NCBI GenBank assembly: GCA_963830175.1
Contig: CAWHKV010000007.1
Location: 124,001 to 188,000, forward strand
Length of the DNA stretch: 64,000 bases
Direction of reading: 5' to 3'
DNA from: JBBRBB01 sp963830175
Lineage (GTDB): Bacteria > Bacteroidota > Bacteroidia > Chitinophagales > Chitinophagaceae
The notes below the pieces were generated by a model that was not told where the DNA came from, searched no databases, and was given only the letters and a program-made list of their open reading frames with translations. This document shows, one piece after another, positions 51,119 to 60,794 of the stretch (the first letter of the stretch is position 1; every line of letters starts with the position of its first letter). The position numbers were made by a program, and so were the translations under genes.

Positions 51119-51951
51119 TACACCTGATATTTTGAGAAAGGAAGAAAGAAATGTAACGGGAACTCATGAAAAACTGTTTCATCAAACCTGCCCGGTGGTA
51201 CTTCTTCAATCTTAAAGCCTAAAAAATATTTATGCAACATCTCGTACAAAGAAGACTGTTTATCTAACATGCCGCAGGCTTCAATTTCGGTTTCTTGTAC
51301 ATTAAAACCATATTGTTTGCAAACATTCAAAAGGTAGTATAGCACATCATCCGGTGCCGCATATTTTCTTTTTTGAACCAGTTGCAACTTTTCTCCTTCA
51401 CGAACTCCGATAATATAATGATCGGTGTATATCCATAACTTTATTTTGGAAACATTTTCACTCGCCGTTTCCCTTTCAAGATCATTCACCATCATTAAAA
51501 ATTCATGAACTTCTAAAGTTGGATTAAGAACATTGTTTACTGCATTATGCAATTGTTTTGGTATAGCACTTGCGATATGCAGGTTATCTAATTTTGACTG
51601 ATGGTAAAAAAAAGGAGATGGCAAATTACCAAACAAAGTTTGCAGGCATGCCGTATTAAACGACTCATTTGAAAATTCTGATGGCACACATATACATTCT
51701 TCGGTGTTGTAAATTACTGATAGTTTACCACCGCTTTTCACCAGTGCGGACTGGTCTTTTACATTTTTCAAAACCTCCTCATATTCTGCATCGTCTTTTA
51801 TATTGAACTGAAAAAACTCGAAACTAATTATTGCCTTTTCGCCAGGCGCTTTTACCCAAAAGGCACAATGACTTTTTCCGACCTCCGCAAACAAATCGCC
51901 ATTCAATATATCCGCACCATATATAGAGAATGTTTTCCTAATCATATTCAT
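51118..51951 (-). CDS. DUF3822 family protein
   Basis: About 277 residues from ATG 51951. The sequence shows the two-half pattern of DUF3822: VGKSHCAFWVKAPGEKAIISFEFFQF, a middle HEFLMMVNDLERETASENVSKIKLWIYTDHYIIGVREGEKLQLVQKRKYAAPDDVLYYLLNVCKQYGF, and a C-terminal FHEFPLHFFLPFSKYQV. The fold may be actin-like, but the function is unknown. The gene is coupled to rsmD, as in many Bacteroidetes. Confidence 0.87.
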   Translation of the reverse strand: MNMIRKTFSIYGADILNGDLFAEVGKSHCAFWVKAPGEKAIISFEFFQFNIKDDAEYEEVLKNVKDQSALVKSGGKLSVIYNTEECICVPSEFSNESFNTACLQTLFGNLPSPFFYHQSKLDNLHIASAIPKQLHNAVNNVLNPTLEVHEFLMMVNDLERETASENVSKIKLWIYTDHYIIGVREGEKLQLVQKRKYAAPDDVLYYLLNVCKQYGFNVQETEIEACGMLDKQSSLYEMLHKYFLGFKIEEVPPGRFDETVFHEFPLHFFLPFSKYQV

Positions 51952-52070
51952 TATTAAGTTTTGCAATGATAGTATAATTAAAGCTTAATATAAATGTGCC
52001 TGCCTTCAATTTTAAACCGTATTTTTTGAAATACTTTCCATTTTTTATCATTCTCAATTATTGCATCCTG

Positions 52071-52078
52071 TAGTTTTG
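52071..52078 (+). promoter_or_regulatory. -7 box for the MATE gene
   Basis: TAGTTTTG matches TAnnTTTG, 20 bp before the ATG at 52099. Confidence 0.5.
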
Positions 52079-52098
52079 TTTTATAACAGCCTGGACGT

Positions 52099-53436
52099 AT
52101 GATTTTAAAAGTGGAAATAACCAACAGCCAAATTTTAAAGATCGCGCTGCCTATTACTGCATCTATCCTGGTACCGCAGTTTAACTTTATAATCAATAAT
52201 ATTTTTTTAGGGCACCTGGGTGAGCAACCCCTCGCTGTTGCAGGAATTACGGGTGTTTATTACTTGATTTTTGGGGTTATGGGTTTCGGTCTCAGCAATG
52301 GATTACAGGCACTAATGGCCCGCAGGGCGGGGGAAAACCGGCCGGAAGAAATTGGAAAACTTTTTGCCCATGCACTGCGCATAGCCATATTTTTTGCGTT
52401 GCTGGGTATTGTTTCGACTTACTTTATTGCGCCCAAACTTTTTAGTGTAACCCTTCATAACCCCGAACATATAAACCTGGCAGTAAATTATTTGCACATA
52501 AGAATAGTCGGTATTATGTTTTTGTACCTGTACCAGATGCAAAATGCTGTTCTTATAAGCACCAACCAAAGCAAGTTGCTGATAATAGGTACACTGGTCG
52601 AAACCATTGCGAATATTATACTTGATTATGGATTGATTTTCGGAAATCTCGGGTTACCAAAAATGGGATTTAATGGCGCTGCTGTTGCATCGGTATCTGC
52701 CGAATTTATTGGAATGATCACTGTTTTTGCAGTTATACATTATAAACACATTGCAAAAAGGCTCGAGTTATTTAAAGATTTTGCGCATAATGCAAAATAT
52801 ACATGGTTAATATTGAACCAGTCATCGCCTTTAATCTTACAGTTAGGACTAAGTGTTGCTACCTGGGAGTTTTTTTATATTTTGATTGAACACCATGGTG
52901 AAAGAGCCCTTGCCATTTCGAATATTATGCGCAATATTTTTGGTTTATTTGGCTGCGTAACTTGGGCATTCGCATCTACAACAAATTCTATGGTCAGTAA
53001 TATTATTGGCCAGGGACTGGAGCACAGGGTGATGGAACTTATTCGAAAAATCATTATTTTAAGTCTTTCTTTCTCTATTGTAATATCAATACTTCTAAAT
53101 ATTTCGCCGGGGTTTTTACTTAGCGCCTATGGGCAGGATGCGCAGTTTATTGCTGAAGCGATACCGGTAATTCGCATTATCTCCATAGCACTTTTAATGC
53201 AATCAATATCAACCGTGTTTTTGAATGCCGTGGTTGGCACAGGTAACAGTAAAATGAATTTACTCACAGAATTATTCACCATCACGGTGTACATTATTTA
53301 TGTGTATATAACGCTCGAGCACCTTTTTCTTTCTATTGAATGGGGTTGGGTAAGTGAATGGTTGTATTGGATATGTTTATTTATTCCTTCTTACTGGTAC
53401 ATGCGTAGTGGAAGGTGGAAGGGTAAAATTATTTAG
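52099..53436 (+). CDS. MATE-family efflux transporter
   Basis: 445 residues with about twelve membrane segments. The N-terminal half begins ILKIALPITASILVPQFNFIINNIFLGHLGEQPLAVAGITGVYYLIF, a clear MATE pattern, and the C-terminal half repeats it (SSPLILQLGLSVATWEFFYILIEHHGERALAISNIMRNIFGLFGC). Such proteins export cationic drugs or metabolites using Na+ or H+. The substrate is unknown. It is monocistronic. Confidence 0.92.
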   Translation: MILKVEITNSQILKIALPITASILVPQFNFIINNIFLGHLGEQPLAVAGITGVYYLIFGVMGFGLSNGLQALMARRAGENRPEEIGKLFAHALRIAIFFALLGIVSTYFIAPKLFSVTLHNPEHINLAVNYLHIRIVGIMFLYLYQMQNAVLISTNQSKLLIIGTLVETIANIILDYGLIFGNLGLPKMGFNGAAVASVSAEFIGMITVFAVIHYKHIAKRLELFKDFAHNAKYTWLILNQSSPLILQLGLSVATWEFFYILIEHHGERALAISNIMRNIFGLFGCVTWAFASTTNSMVSNIIGQGLEHRVMELIRKIIILSLSFSIVISILLNISPGFLLSAYGQDAQFIAEAIPVIRIISIALLMQSISTVFLNAVVGTGNSKMNLLTELFTITVYIIYVYITLEHLFLSIEWGWVSEWLYWICLFIPSYWYMRSGRWKGKII

Positions 53437-53507
53437 TATAATTATTTGCGTTTACTTAACCCAAAAGAAATTTAAATTGCATCACTCATAAACATATAAA
53501 AATTTAC

Positions 53508-54596
53508 ATGCGGGCATTACCATTATTACTATTATTCATTCCTTTTTTTTCATTTGCACAAAATAAACAAACCGGGTTTGTTATTGAAGGAAAAATCAAT
53601 ACTATACCAGACAATACTGAAATTTTTCTTTTAGATTTTAATGGCAAAGACACGCTTGCTAAAACAAAATCTAAAAACAATAGCTTCTTACTAAAAGGCA
53701 AGGTAGAAAATACTGATGCGCGCATATTACTTTTCCCGGAAATGCAACGACGCATGATATTATTTGCAGGAAATGATGAGATACAAATTACAGGCAACCA
53801 GGATTTTTCAGATGTTTCTGTTACAGGATCGGCCGCCAATTACGACTATGAAGAATTCATGTATGATATTAAGCCCTTAAACGATTTTGTAGAATTTTAC
53901 CGGCAGCAAATGCAATCTGCTGAAAGTACAGAACAGCATGATTCTATTTCCATAATGCTAAATACATCTTACAATATTTACCAGAACAGCATTGACCGTT
54001 TTTTGGCAAGAAAAAGCAATTCACCTGTTGCTGCTTTGGTTCTTGCCTACAACTACGATACAGATCCTAACAAAGACGTTTTGTTGTTAGAACGAAGATT
54101 AAACCAATTAAAACCTGATGCATTACAAAGTAATTTTGCTAAAAACTTAAAACAAGTTGTTGAGAAAGATAAAATTGGGGCTGTTGGCACTGAGGCTCCA
54201 AACTTCACGCAAGCTGATACTTCCGGAAAAAATGTAAGTCTTTCACAATTCAAAGGAAAATATGTTTTAATAGATTTTTGGGCAAGCTGGTGCAAACCCT
54301 GCCGAATTCAAAATCCCGAAATTGTTGCAGCTTATAAAAAATTTAAGGATAAAAATTTTACAATAATTGGTGTATCGCTTGATAAGGATAAAGAAAAATG
54401 GTTACAGGCAATTAAAGCTGATGAACTTACCTGGACACAGGTAAGCGACCTGCAATTCTGGAGCAATGAGGTTGCCTTGTTGTATAACGTTCATGAAATT
54501 CCGCAGAATATATTAATAGACCCAACCGGAAAAGTAGTGGCCCGCCGCCTGGCTGGTGAGCAATTGAATGATAAACTGGAAGAATTACTTAACTAA
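53508..54596 (+). CDS. TlpA-like thioredoxin with N-terminal DUF4369 domain
   Basis: 362 residues with a signal peptide (MRALPLLLLFIPFFSFAQ). Residues ~25-110 form a DUF4369 domain (GFVIEGKINTIPDNTEIFLLDF). A helical middle follows, then an AhpC/TSA-type thioredoxin domain with VLIDFWASWCKPCRIQNPE (CxxC) and a cis-Pro loop VHEIPQNILIDP. It is a periplasmic thiol-disulfide oxidoreductase, common in Bacteroidetes. The partner is unknown. Confidence 0.92.
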   Translation: MRALPLLLLFIPFFSFAQNKQTGFVIEGKINTIPDNTEIFLLDFNGKDTLAKTKSKNNSFLLKGKVENTDARILLFPEMQRRMILFAGNDEIQITGNQDFSDVSVTGSAANYDYEEFMYDIKPLNDFVEFYRQQMQSAESTEQHDSISIMLNTSYNIYQNSIDRFLARKSNSPVAALVLAYNYDTDPNKDVLLLERRLNQLKPDALQSNFAKNLKQVVEKDKIGAVGTEAPNFTQADTSGKNVSLSQFKGKYVLIDFWASWCKPCRIQNPEIVAAYKKFKDKNFTIIGVSLDKDKEKWLQAIKADELTWTQVSDLQFWSNEVALLYNVHEIPQNILIDPTGKVVARRLAGEQLNDKLEELLN

Positions 54597-54643
54597 GCTT
54601 CCCAACTAATTTATAAATAGCAGTATGGATTGTAATATTGCTG

Positions 54644-55897
54644 ATGCAAGTGCTTGTAAGTAATATTCACTATTTAATCAATGTAAGAAATGAAACTGTG
54701 TTGTTACGGGGCGAACAACTTTCACACCTTCCTGTCTTAAACAATGCCTGGTTATTACTAGAGAATGGTTTAATTAGTGATTATGATTCTTATGAAAACC
54801 GGACTCCGCCAAACACTGACAGCAACACTTGCCAAACTATTGATGCCGAAGGAAGTTCGGTGATGCCATGCTGGTGCGACAGCCATACGCATCTTGTTTT
54901 TGCTGCCTCACGCGAAGAAGAATTTGTTTATAAAATACAAGGGTTAACCTATGCAGAAATTGCAGCCAAAGGTGGCGGCATTTTAAATTCTGCAAGCAAG
55001 CTTGCACAAATGCCAGAAGAGCAATTGTACGAATTAGCCGAAAGGAGATTAAAAGAATTAATACTGCTTGGCACAGGTGCCATAGAAATAAAAAGTGGTT
55101 ATGGACTTACGGTAGAAGGAGAAATAAAAATGCTGAGGGTTATAAAACAACTAAAAGCAAATTTTCCTGTTCCTATTAAAGCCACTTTTCTTGGTGCACA
55201 CACTTATCCATTAGCTTATAAAGAAAACCATGCAGGTTATATAGATGAAATTATTTCTACAATGTTGCCTGTTATTGCTAAAGAAAATCTTGCAGATTAT
55301 ATAGATGTTTTTTGCGAGAAGGGCTTTTTTTCTGCAGAAGAAACCAAAATTCTTTGTGAGGCAGGCATGCAGTATGGCTTAAAAGCAAAACTTCATGTTA
55401 ACCAATTAAACAGTATTGGCGGCATAGAAACGGGTATAAAGGCAGGAGCATTGTCTTTAGACCACCTGGAAACATTGAGTGATGATGAAATAATTAAGTT
55501 ATCCAATTCTGGAACTATTGCCACGCTATTACCAACTGCCGCTTTCTTTCTTCGTATGCCTTACCAGCGTGCACGCCATTTAATTGATGCAGGTGCAGCA
55601 GTAGCAATTGCATCAGATTATAACCCAGGTTCTTCTCCTTCAGGCAATATGAATTTTGTTGTCTCACTCAGTTGTATTCAAATGAAAATGTTGCCGGCAG
55701 AAGCCATAAACGCAGCCACCATCAATGGCGCTTTTGCCATGGATGCACAACAACTTGCCGGAAGTATTTCAAAAGGAAAAGCTGCTAATCTTATATTTAC
55801 CAAACCAATTCCTTCAGTTGAATATATTCCTTATTCATTCGGAGAAAATTTAATAAAAAGGGTAATGATAAACGGCTCATTTTATAAAGGCAATTAA
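54644..55897 (+). CDS. hutI: Imidazolonepropionase
   Basis: 417 residues from ATG 54644. VMPCWCDSHTHLVFAASREEEF is the metal-binding HTH of the amidohydrolase barrel. GTGAIEIKSGYGLTVEGEIKML, TFLGAHTYP, KLHVNQLNSIGG, SLDHLETLSD and ASDYNPGSSPSGNMNF are all HutI signatures. It opens imidazolone propionate in histidine degradation. hutG follows 45 bp downstream; hutH and hutU are not in the window. Confidence 0.95.
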   Translation: MQVLVSNIHYLINVRNETVLLRGEQLSHLPVLNNAWLLLENGLISDYDSYENRTPPNTDSNTCQTIDAEGSSVMPCWCDSHTHLVFAASREEEFVYKIQGLTYAEIAAKGGGILNSASKLAQMPEEQLYELAERRLKELILLGTGAIEIKSGYGLTVEGEIKMLRVIKQLKANFPVPIKATFLGAHTYPLAYKENHAGYIDEIISTMLPVIAKENLADYIDVFCEKGFFSAEETKILCEAGMQYGLKAKLHVNQLNSIGGIETGIKAGALSLDHLETLSDDEIIKLSNSGTIATLLPTAAFFLRMPYQRARHLIDAGAAVAIASDYNPGSSPSGNMNFVVSLSCIQMKMLPAEAINAATINGAFAMDAQQLAGSISKGKAANLIFTKPIPSVEYIPYSFGENLIKRVMINGSFYKGN

Positions 55898-55942
55898 CCA
55901 GGCAGGGTAAAGCGCACCTCATAATTTAATCTACATTAAAAA

Positions 55943-56996
55943 ATGAAAAATCTTAAGGTCTATAATAAGCAAGACATACTTTCTCTTACACACGTTAGAA
56001 AGTTTGAAACAAAAATCGGCGAGCGGGCAGAAGTTTTGGAGTCAAATATTTCATTAGAACAGGGTTTGTTGCAATCCACAGCCAGGTATATGTTAATAGG
56101 TGTGCCAGAAGATATTGGTATTAAAGCAAATTATGGTACTGGTGGTGCAGACACAGCCTGGGTTCCGTTTTTAAAATCATTTCTCAATATACAAAGCAAT
56201 GATTTTTTCCCGGGGGATGATATACTTGTATTAGGGCATCTTGATTTTAGTGATGTGGAAGACCTGATAGAAAAAAATGCTTACAATAGCGATGAGAAAA
56301 TAGCTGCATACAGGCATGCAGTAAATGCCATAGACGACGCAGTAGAAAACATAGTAAAACTCGCCACTGAAAACGGAATGATACCCATTGTTATTGGTGG
56401 CGGACACAACAATGCTTATGGTTGTATTAAAGGTGCTGCTAAAGGATTATATAAGGATGGAAAAATTCCTATTGCGCAAATCAATGCTATTAATTTAGAT
56501 GCACATACCGATTATCGGCCTGCGGAAGGCCGGCATAGTGGTAATGCTTTTCGGTATGCAGAAGATGATGGATACCTGGAGAAATATTGTGTGATTGGCA
56601 TACATGAGAATTATATACCTCAAAATGTTTTGATGGATATTGATGAAAATCCTTTTATAAATGTGATTACGTACGAAGATATTTTTTTGCATGAGAAGAA
56701 AAATTTTACCCAGGCTGTTGCTCATGCAACAGGTTATACTGAAGGTACTTTTTGTGGAATTGAATTAGACATAGATTGCATTGAACATGCATTGGCAAGT
56801 GCATCTACGCCCATCGGGTTTATCGGTTTTGCATGCCCGGCAATTTATTACATTTACTGCAACTGACAGTAAACCTGCATACCTGCACATTTGCGAAAGT
56901 GCTGCAGAATTGAAAGATGGAAGAAAGAATGAGAACAGCGGAAAATTAATCAGTTACCTGGTGAGTGATTTTATAAAGGCAGTAAATGAACGATAA
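55943..56996 (+). pseudogene. hutG: Formimidoylglutamase (ureohydrolase family), frameshifted
   Basis: The first frame runs to 56866 and carries the Mn-binding motifs: IPIVIGGGHNNAYG, NLDAHTDYRPAEGRHSGNAF and CGIELDIDCIEHALASAS. After TPIG the frame breaks. From 56820 the next frame continues LSVLHARQFITF, SKPAYLHICESAAEL and ends LISYLVSDFIKAVNER (TAA at 56994). Removing one base from GGGTTT at 56816-56821 restores a ~350-residue enzyme. It splits formiminoglutamate to glutamate and formamide. All metal ligands are intact, so a sequencing error is plausible. Confidence 0.88.
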
Positions 56997-56998
56997 TT

Positions 56999-58990
56999 TT
57001 ATTCCGCATTTTCCAACTGCATAATTTTTTCAAATAGCGATTCATATTCAACGGTAATAGCTTTAATTTTTTGCTTTACCGCACTGTAGTCTGTTTCTGT
57101 TTGCACAAACTTTCCTTTATCGGAATAAGTAGATGAATCTGCCAAAGCTTTTTCTAATTGTTGCTGTTGTTTGTTTAAAACTGACAAATCTTCTTCAGCC
57201 TTTGCAAATAATTTTTGAAGCCGTTGAAGCTCCCGCTGTTGCTGCCTGTTTTGCTGATTTACCTGTACACTGTCTTTAATTTCTGCAGGTTGAATTACAG
57301 CTTCTTTTATTTCGCTGGTTTTAGCGGCGGCAACATTCTTGTCCTTTTTAAATACTATTTTTTGATTATCATTATTATTGGCTAAGAAATTTTTCTGGCG
57401 CTCTTTCCATTCCATGTACTCGGTATATCCGCCCTTGAATTCTTTGATCTTATTATCAACGATCTCCCAAATTTTATTGGCAGTTTTAGAAATAAAATAC
57501 CTGTCGTGGCTTACCAGTATAAATGTGCCTTCGTATTTATTTAATGCTTCAATAAGTAATTCAACGCTATGAATATCCAGGTGGTTGGTAGGCTCATCCA
57601 ACAATAAAAAATTTGCTTTGCTTATGATTACTTTGGCAAGAGCTACTCGCGCTTTTTCACCACCGCTTAAAACCTTTAATTTTTTATCTGCATCATCACC
57701 GCTAAACAAAAAACAACCTAGTAATGTTCTAAGCTCCAGATCGTTTTTACCGCTTCGGCATGTTTGCAATTCTTCTAATAAATTATTTGAAAGCGTTAAA
57801 GCTTCTAACTGGTGCTGGGCATAAAAACTTTCATCTATATTATGACCTCTCTCCTTTTCTCCTTCAAATTTTTCGGTGCCGGCAATAATCCTTAACAAGG
57901 TTGATTTTCCTTTTCCATTAGCACCAATCAGGGCAATTTTATCGCCTCTTTCAATTTCGGCATCCGCGTTATCAAGTATCACATGTTCACCAAAGTTTTT
58001 TGAAACATTTTTTAAACTGATCAATACTTTGCCTGGTTGTTTATCAATCCTGAAATTTATTTTTAGATTCGGTCTTTCAATTTCAACCTGTTCAATCCTG
58101 TCAATTCTATCTAATTTTTTCATGGCGCTTTGTGCAGCTGCAGCTTTACTTGCCTTAGCTTTAAAACGCTCAATAAATCTTTCCTGCTGCCTTATGTAAT
58201 CCTGTTGGTTCTCATATGCTTTTTGCATAAGTTCAACTCTTACAACCTTCTCCTGTTCATAATAATCATAATTGCCTGTATAAAAATGTAATTGTTGCTG
58301 ATACAGTTCTACTATTTTAGTAACCATGCGGTTAAGAAAAAATTTGTCGTGGCTAACAATTACCACGCTTCCTTTATAATGCAACAAGTATTTTTCTAAC
58401 CATTCTATTGAGGGAAGATCCAGGTGATTTGTAGGCTCATCAAGCAACAAAATATCCGGCTGCTGAAGTATCATTTTAGCAAGCAAAACGCGCATACGCC
58501 AACCTCCGCTAAATTGCTTATAAGGCTTTGCAATTTCTTCATTAGAAAACCCCAGACCATGCAATACTTCTTCAGTTTTGTAATGAATAGTGTACCCGCC
58601 TAACAATTCTAATTCGTGCAGTTTATGGGAATAATCATCCAGTAATTTTTCATCTGTATTATCTTCTAAATATTTGCCTAAGGCTTCGATCTCAGCTTCA
58701 AGCTTTTTCACTTCTGCAAAAGCTTCCATGGCAACTTCCAGAATGCTACTTTCTGTATCAAAACTTAGTAGGTCCTGGTGAAGAAATCCAATAGAAACAT
58801 CCCGGGCACGCTCAACGGTTCCCTCGGTGGCCTGGTAATCGTTTGTAAGTAATTTAAGTAAAGTTGATTTGCCGGTTCCATTGTAACCGATCAGTCCAAT
58901 TCGTTCGCCGGGCTGTATATGCCATGTCGCATCTTTTACGATTGTTCTTGCACCAAAGTCGAATGTTACATTATTGAAACCAGCCAGCAT
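56999..58990 (-). CDS. ABC-F family ATPase
   Basis: 663 residues without membrane segments. There are two ABC domains: Walker A GLIGYNGTGKSTLLK, signature FSGGWRMRVLLAK and Walker B ILLLDEPTNHLD in the first; GANGKGKSTLLR, LSGGEKARVALAK and FLLLDEPTNHLD in the second. The linker (KAYENQQDYIRQQERFIERFKAKASK) is typical of ABC-F. The C-terminal coiled coil is rich in Gln and Lys. ABC-F proteins act on the ribosomal E site in translation or antibiotic protection. The subfamily (Uup, YheS or other) is not decidable by eye. Confidence 0.93.
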   Translation of the reverse strand: MLAGFNNVTFDFGARTIVKDATWHIQPGERIGLIGYNGTGKSTLLKLLTNDYQATEGTVERARDVSIGFLHQDLLSFDTESSILEVAMEAFAEVKKLEAEIEALGKYLEDNTDEKLLDDYSHKLHELELLGGYTIHYKTEEVLHGLGFSNEEIAKPYKQFSGGWRMRVLLAKMILQQPDILLLDEPTNHLDLPSIEWLEKYLLHYKGSVVIVSHDKFFLNRMVTKIVELYQQQLHFYTGNYDYYEQEKVVRVELMQKAYENQQDYIRQQERFIERFKAKASKAAAAQSAMKKLDRIDRIEQVEIERPNLKINFRIDKQPGKVLISLKNVSKNFGEHVILDNADAEIERGDKIALIGANGKGKSTLLRIIAGTEKFEGEKERGHNIDESFYAQHQLEALTLSNNLLEELQTCRSGKNDLELRTLLGCFLFSGDDADKKLKVLSGGEKARVALAKVIISKANFLLLDEPTNHLDIHSVELLIEALNKYEGTFILVSHDRYFISKTANKIWEIVDNKIKEFKGGYTEYMEWKERQKNFLANNNDNQKIVFKKDKNVAAAKTSEIKEAVIQPAEIKDSVQVNQQNRQQQRELQRLQKLFAKAEEDLSVLNKQQQQLEKALADSSTYSDKGKFVQTETDYSAVKQKIKAITVEYESLFEKIMQLENAE

Positions 58991-59009
58991 AATAAAAATT
59001 TACAGGTTG

Positions 59010-59017
59010 CAAAACTA
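59010..59017 (-). promoter_or_regulatory. -7 box for the ABC-F gene
   Basis: TAGTTTTG on the minus strand, 19 bp upstream of the ATG at 58990. Confidence 0.45.
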
Positions 59018-59091
59018 AGGTCAAAACCAACGTAACCCTACGGTAAGACTACAGTTGTAGGTGCGGACCCTGTTAAATTCTTATTCAAAAC

Positions 59092-59796
59092 TTATTGCTG
59101 AGCCTGGGTATTACCGAATACTTTCTTTAAAAGATCGGTAACACGGGCAGCGGGATCTTGCCTTATTTTTTGTTCTTCTAAACTCACCTGGTAAAAAATA
59201 CCGTCAATAGCTCGGTTGGTAACGAAGGCAGCCAGGTCGGTTTCTACCGGGTTAGTAGAAAATTGATTGTATACTTTAAATACATCATTCCAATATTTTG
59301 TAGCATCTACTTTATCGAGAGCGGTTTTAATAACGGGACTAAAAGCAGCGGTAAGCGCAATCGTTGTTTTATCCTTAAAGTAATTTGTTGCAGCAAAGTC
59401 ACCGCCTTTTAAAATGCCAAGGGCATCAGTAATTGACATTTGCTTAATGGCATTAACAAATATAGGTGTAGCTGATTTAGCTGCATCTTCAGCAGCACGA
59501 TTCATACTTAAAACTGCTTTATCTACCACGCTGCCAAAACCCACGCTACGTAAGGTGCTTTCAACCTTTTGTGCCTCAGGTGGCATTAAAATTTTTATTG
59601 CTGCATTGGCAAAATAGCCGTCAATAGCAGATAATGATGAAGTGCTGTTTTTGGTTCCTATAGTTAAAGCTTGCTTTAATCCATTTGTAATTTCCTGTTC
59701 AGATAAAGAACCATAAGGATAAGTTTCTAATACCTGTTGAACAGTTTCGCAGGATGTTGCCCCGATAAAAAACAAACACACCAATATTTTTTTCAT
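59092..59796 (-). CDS. DUF4197 family lipoprotein
   Basis: 234 residues with a lipoprotein signal (GATSC, Cys16). The body follows DUF4197: EITNGLKQALTIGTKNSTSSLS, DGYFANAAIKILMPPEAQKVESTLR, SITDALGILKGGDFAATNYFKDKT and FVTNRAIDGIFYQVSLEEQKIRQDP. The family is of unknown function and found in many Gram-negatives. It is anchored in the periplasm or outer membrane. Confidence 0.9.
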   Translation of the reverse strand: MKKILVCLFFIGATSCETVQQVLETYPYGSLSEQEITNGLKQALTIGTKNSTSSLSAIDGYFANAAIKILMPPEAQKVESTLRSVGFGSVVDKAVLSMNRAAEDAAKSATPIFVNAIKQMSITDALGILKGGDFAATNYFKDKTTIALTAAFSPVIKTALDKVDATKYWNDVFKVYNQFSTNPVETDLAAFVTNRAIDGIFYQVSLEEQKIRQDPAARVTDLLKKVFGNTQAQQ

Positions 59797-59910
59797 GATT
59801 TCATTTTTAAAAATATCCAGAATATAATCTATTTCTTACTTAAGCAATTATAGTACCGTAGAAATTTGATCGTAATAAATCTATTACCAATATTTTAATT
59901 TTCATCATTT

Positions 59911-59918
59911 TACATTTG
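59911..59918 (+). promoter_or_regulatory. -7 box for the glutaminyl cyclase gene
   Basis: TACATTTG matches TAnnTTTG only 4 bp before the ATG at 59923, again implying a leaderless message. Confidence 0.5.
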
Positions 59919-59922
59919 CAGC

Positions 59923-60732
59923 ATGAAAAAAGTTATAACGATAATCTTTATATCACTTTTATGGGCTTGCAATAATACACCTGATGAAACAACTGCTAGT
60001 GTATCTGATGTTCCGCCCCCTGCCTCGCTATCATACAATATTGTAAAGGTTTACCCACATGATACTTCTTCTTACACCCAAGGTTTAATCTGGCATAACA
60101 ATATTTTGTATGAAAGTACAGGCAGAGAAGGCTTTAGCAAACTAAAAAAGATATCCCTTGATGGTAATGGAGGAAGCGAGGAAGTGAAATTAAGCGATGC
60201 TGAATTTGGAGAAGGAATAGCGTTGTTTAACAATAAAATTTTTCAGCTAACCTGGCGTAATAATGTTGTACATGTTTACGATGCAGCGAATTTTAAAAAG
60301 CTAAACGATTTTAAATGGCCGTATGAAGGATGGGGCATTACCAATACAGAAAGTGAACTTATTATTAGTACAGGCAGCAGTAACCTTTACTTCGTAAACC
60401 CTGAAAATTTTTCAATAAATAAAATAGTAGGCGTTACCAACAATTATGGTCCGGTCTCAAATTTAAATGAGCTTGAGTATATAAATGGATTTGTTTATGC
60501 AAACGTGTATGGAAGCAATTACATTTTAAAAATAAATACTGAAACCGGTAAAGTGGAGGGACAAATGGACCTTAGCGGTTTATTGGAAAAAAGCGGAATG
60601 AATTTTAATCCGGCATTTTATGATCTGAATACAGGCAATGTTTTAAATGGAATTGCATACGATTCAGTAAAAAATAGTTTATATATAACGGGAAAACTAT
60701 GGCCTGCTTTATTTGAAATAAAACTTCAGTAG
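59923..60732 (+). CDS. Glutaminyl-peptide cyclotransferase (plant/bacterial type) lipoprotein
   Basis: 269 residues with a lipoprotein signal (LWAC, Cys16). The five-bladed propeller pattern of glutamine cyclotransferases is visible: YPHDTSSYTQGLIWHNNILYESTGREGFS, FGEGIALFNNKIFQLTWRNN, YEGWGITNTESELIISTGSSNLYF, LNELEYINGFVYANVYGSNYI and LNGIAYDSVKNSLYITGKLWP. It converts N-terminal Gln to pyroglutamate in the envelope. In Bacteroidetes, T9SS and SPI substrates often have an N-terminal Gln after signal cleavage, as in several secreted proteins of this window. Confidence 0.92.
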   Translation: MKKVITIIFISLLWACNNTPDETTASVSDVPPPASLSYNIVKVYPHDTSSYTQGLIWHNNILYESTGREGFSKLKKISLDGNGGSEEVKLSDAEFGEGIALFNNKIFQLTWRNNVVHVYDAANFKKLNDFKWPYEGWGITNTESELIISTGSSNLYFVNPENFSINKIVGVTNNYGPVSNLNELEYINGFVYANVYGSNYILKINTETGKVEGQMDLSGLLEKSGMNFNPAFYDLNTGNVLNGIAYDSVKNSLYITGKLWPALFEIKLQ

Positions 60733-60746
60733 AACATACACATTAA

Positions 60747-60778
60747 AAAAAGCCTCTTTGAAAACAAAGAGGCTTTTT
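60747..60778. terminator. Bidirectional terminator between the cyclase gene and fusA
   Basis: AAAAAGCCTCTTTG (60747-60760) and CAAAGAGGCTTTTT (60765-60778) pair perfectly around AAAA. Confidence 0.9.
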
Positions 60779-60794
60779 ATTAAAACAGGTATTA

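Noticed and set aside
59018..59060. Inverted repeats around CTACAGTTGTAG between the ABC-F and DUF4197 genes
   Set aside because: Short, overlapping, without a T-tract; could be chance.
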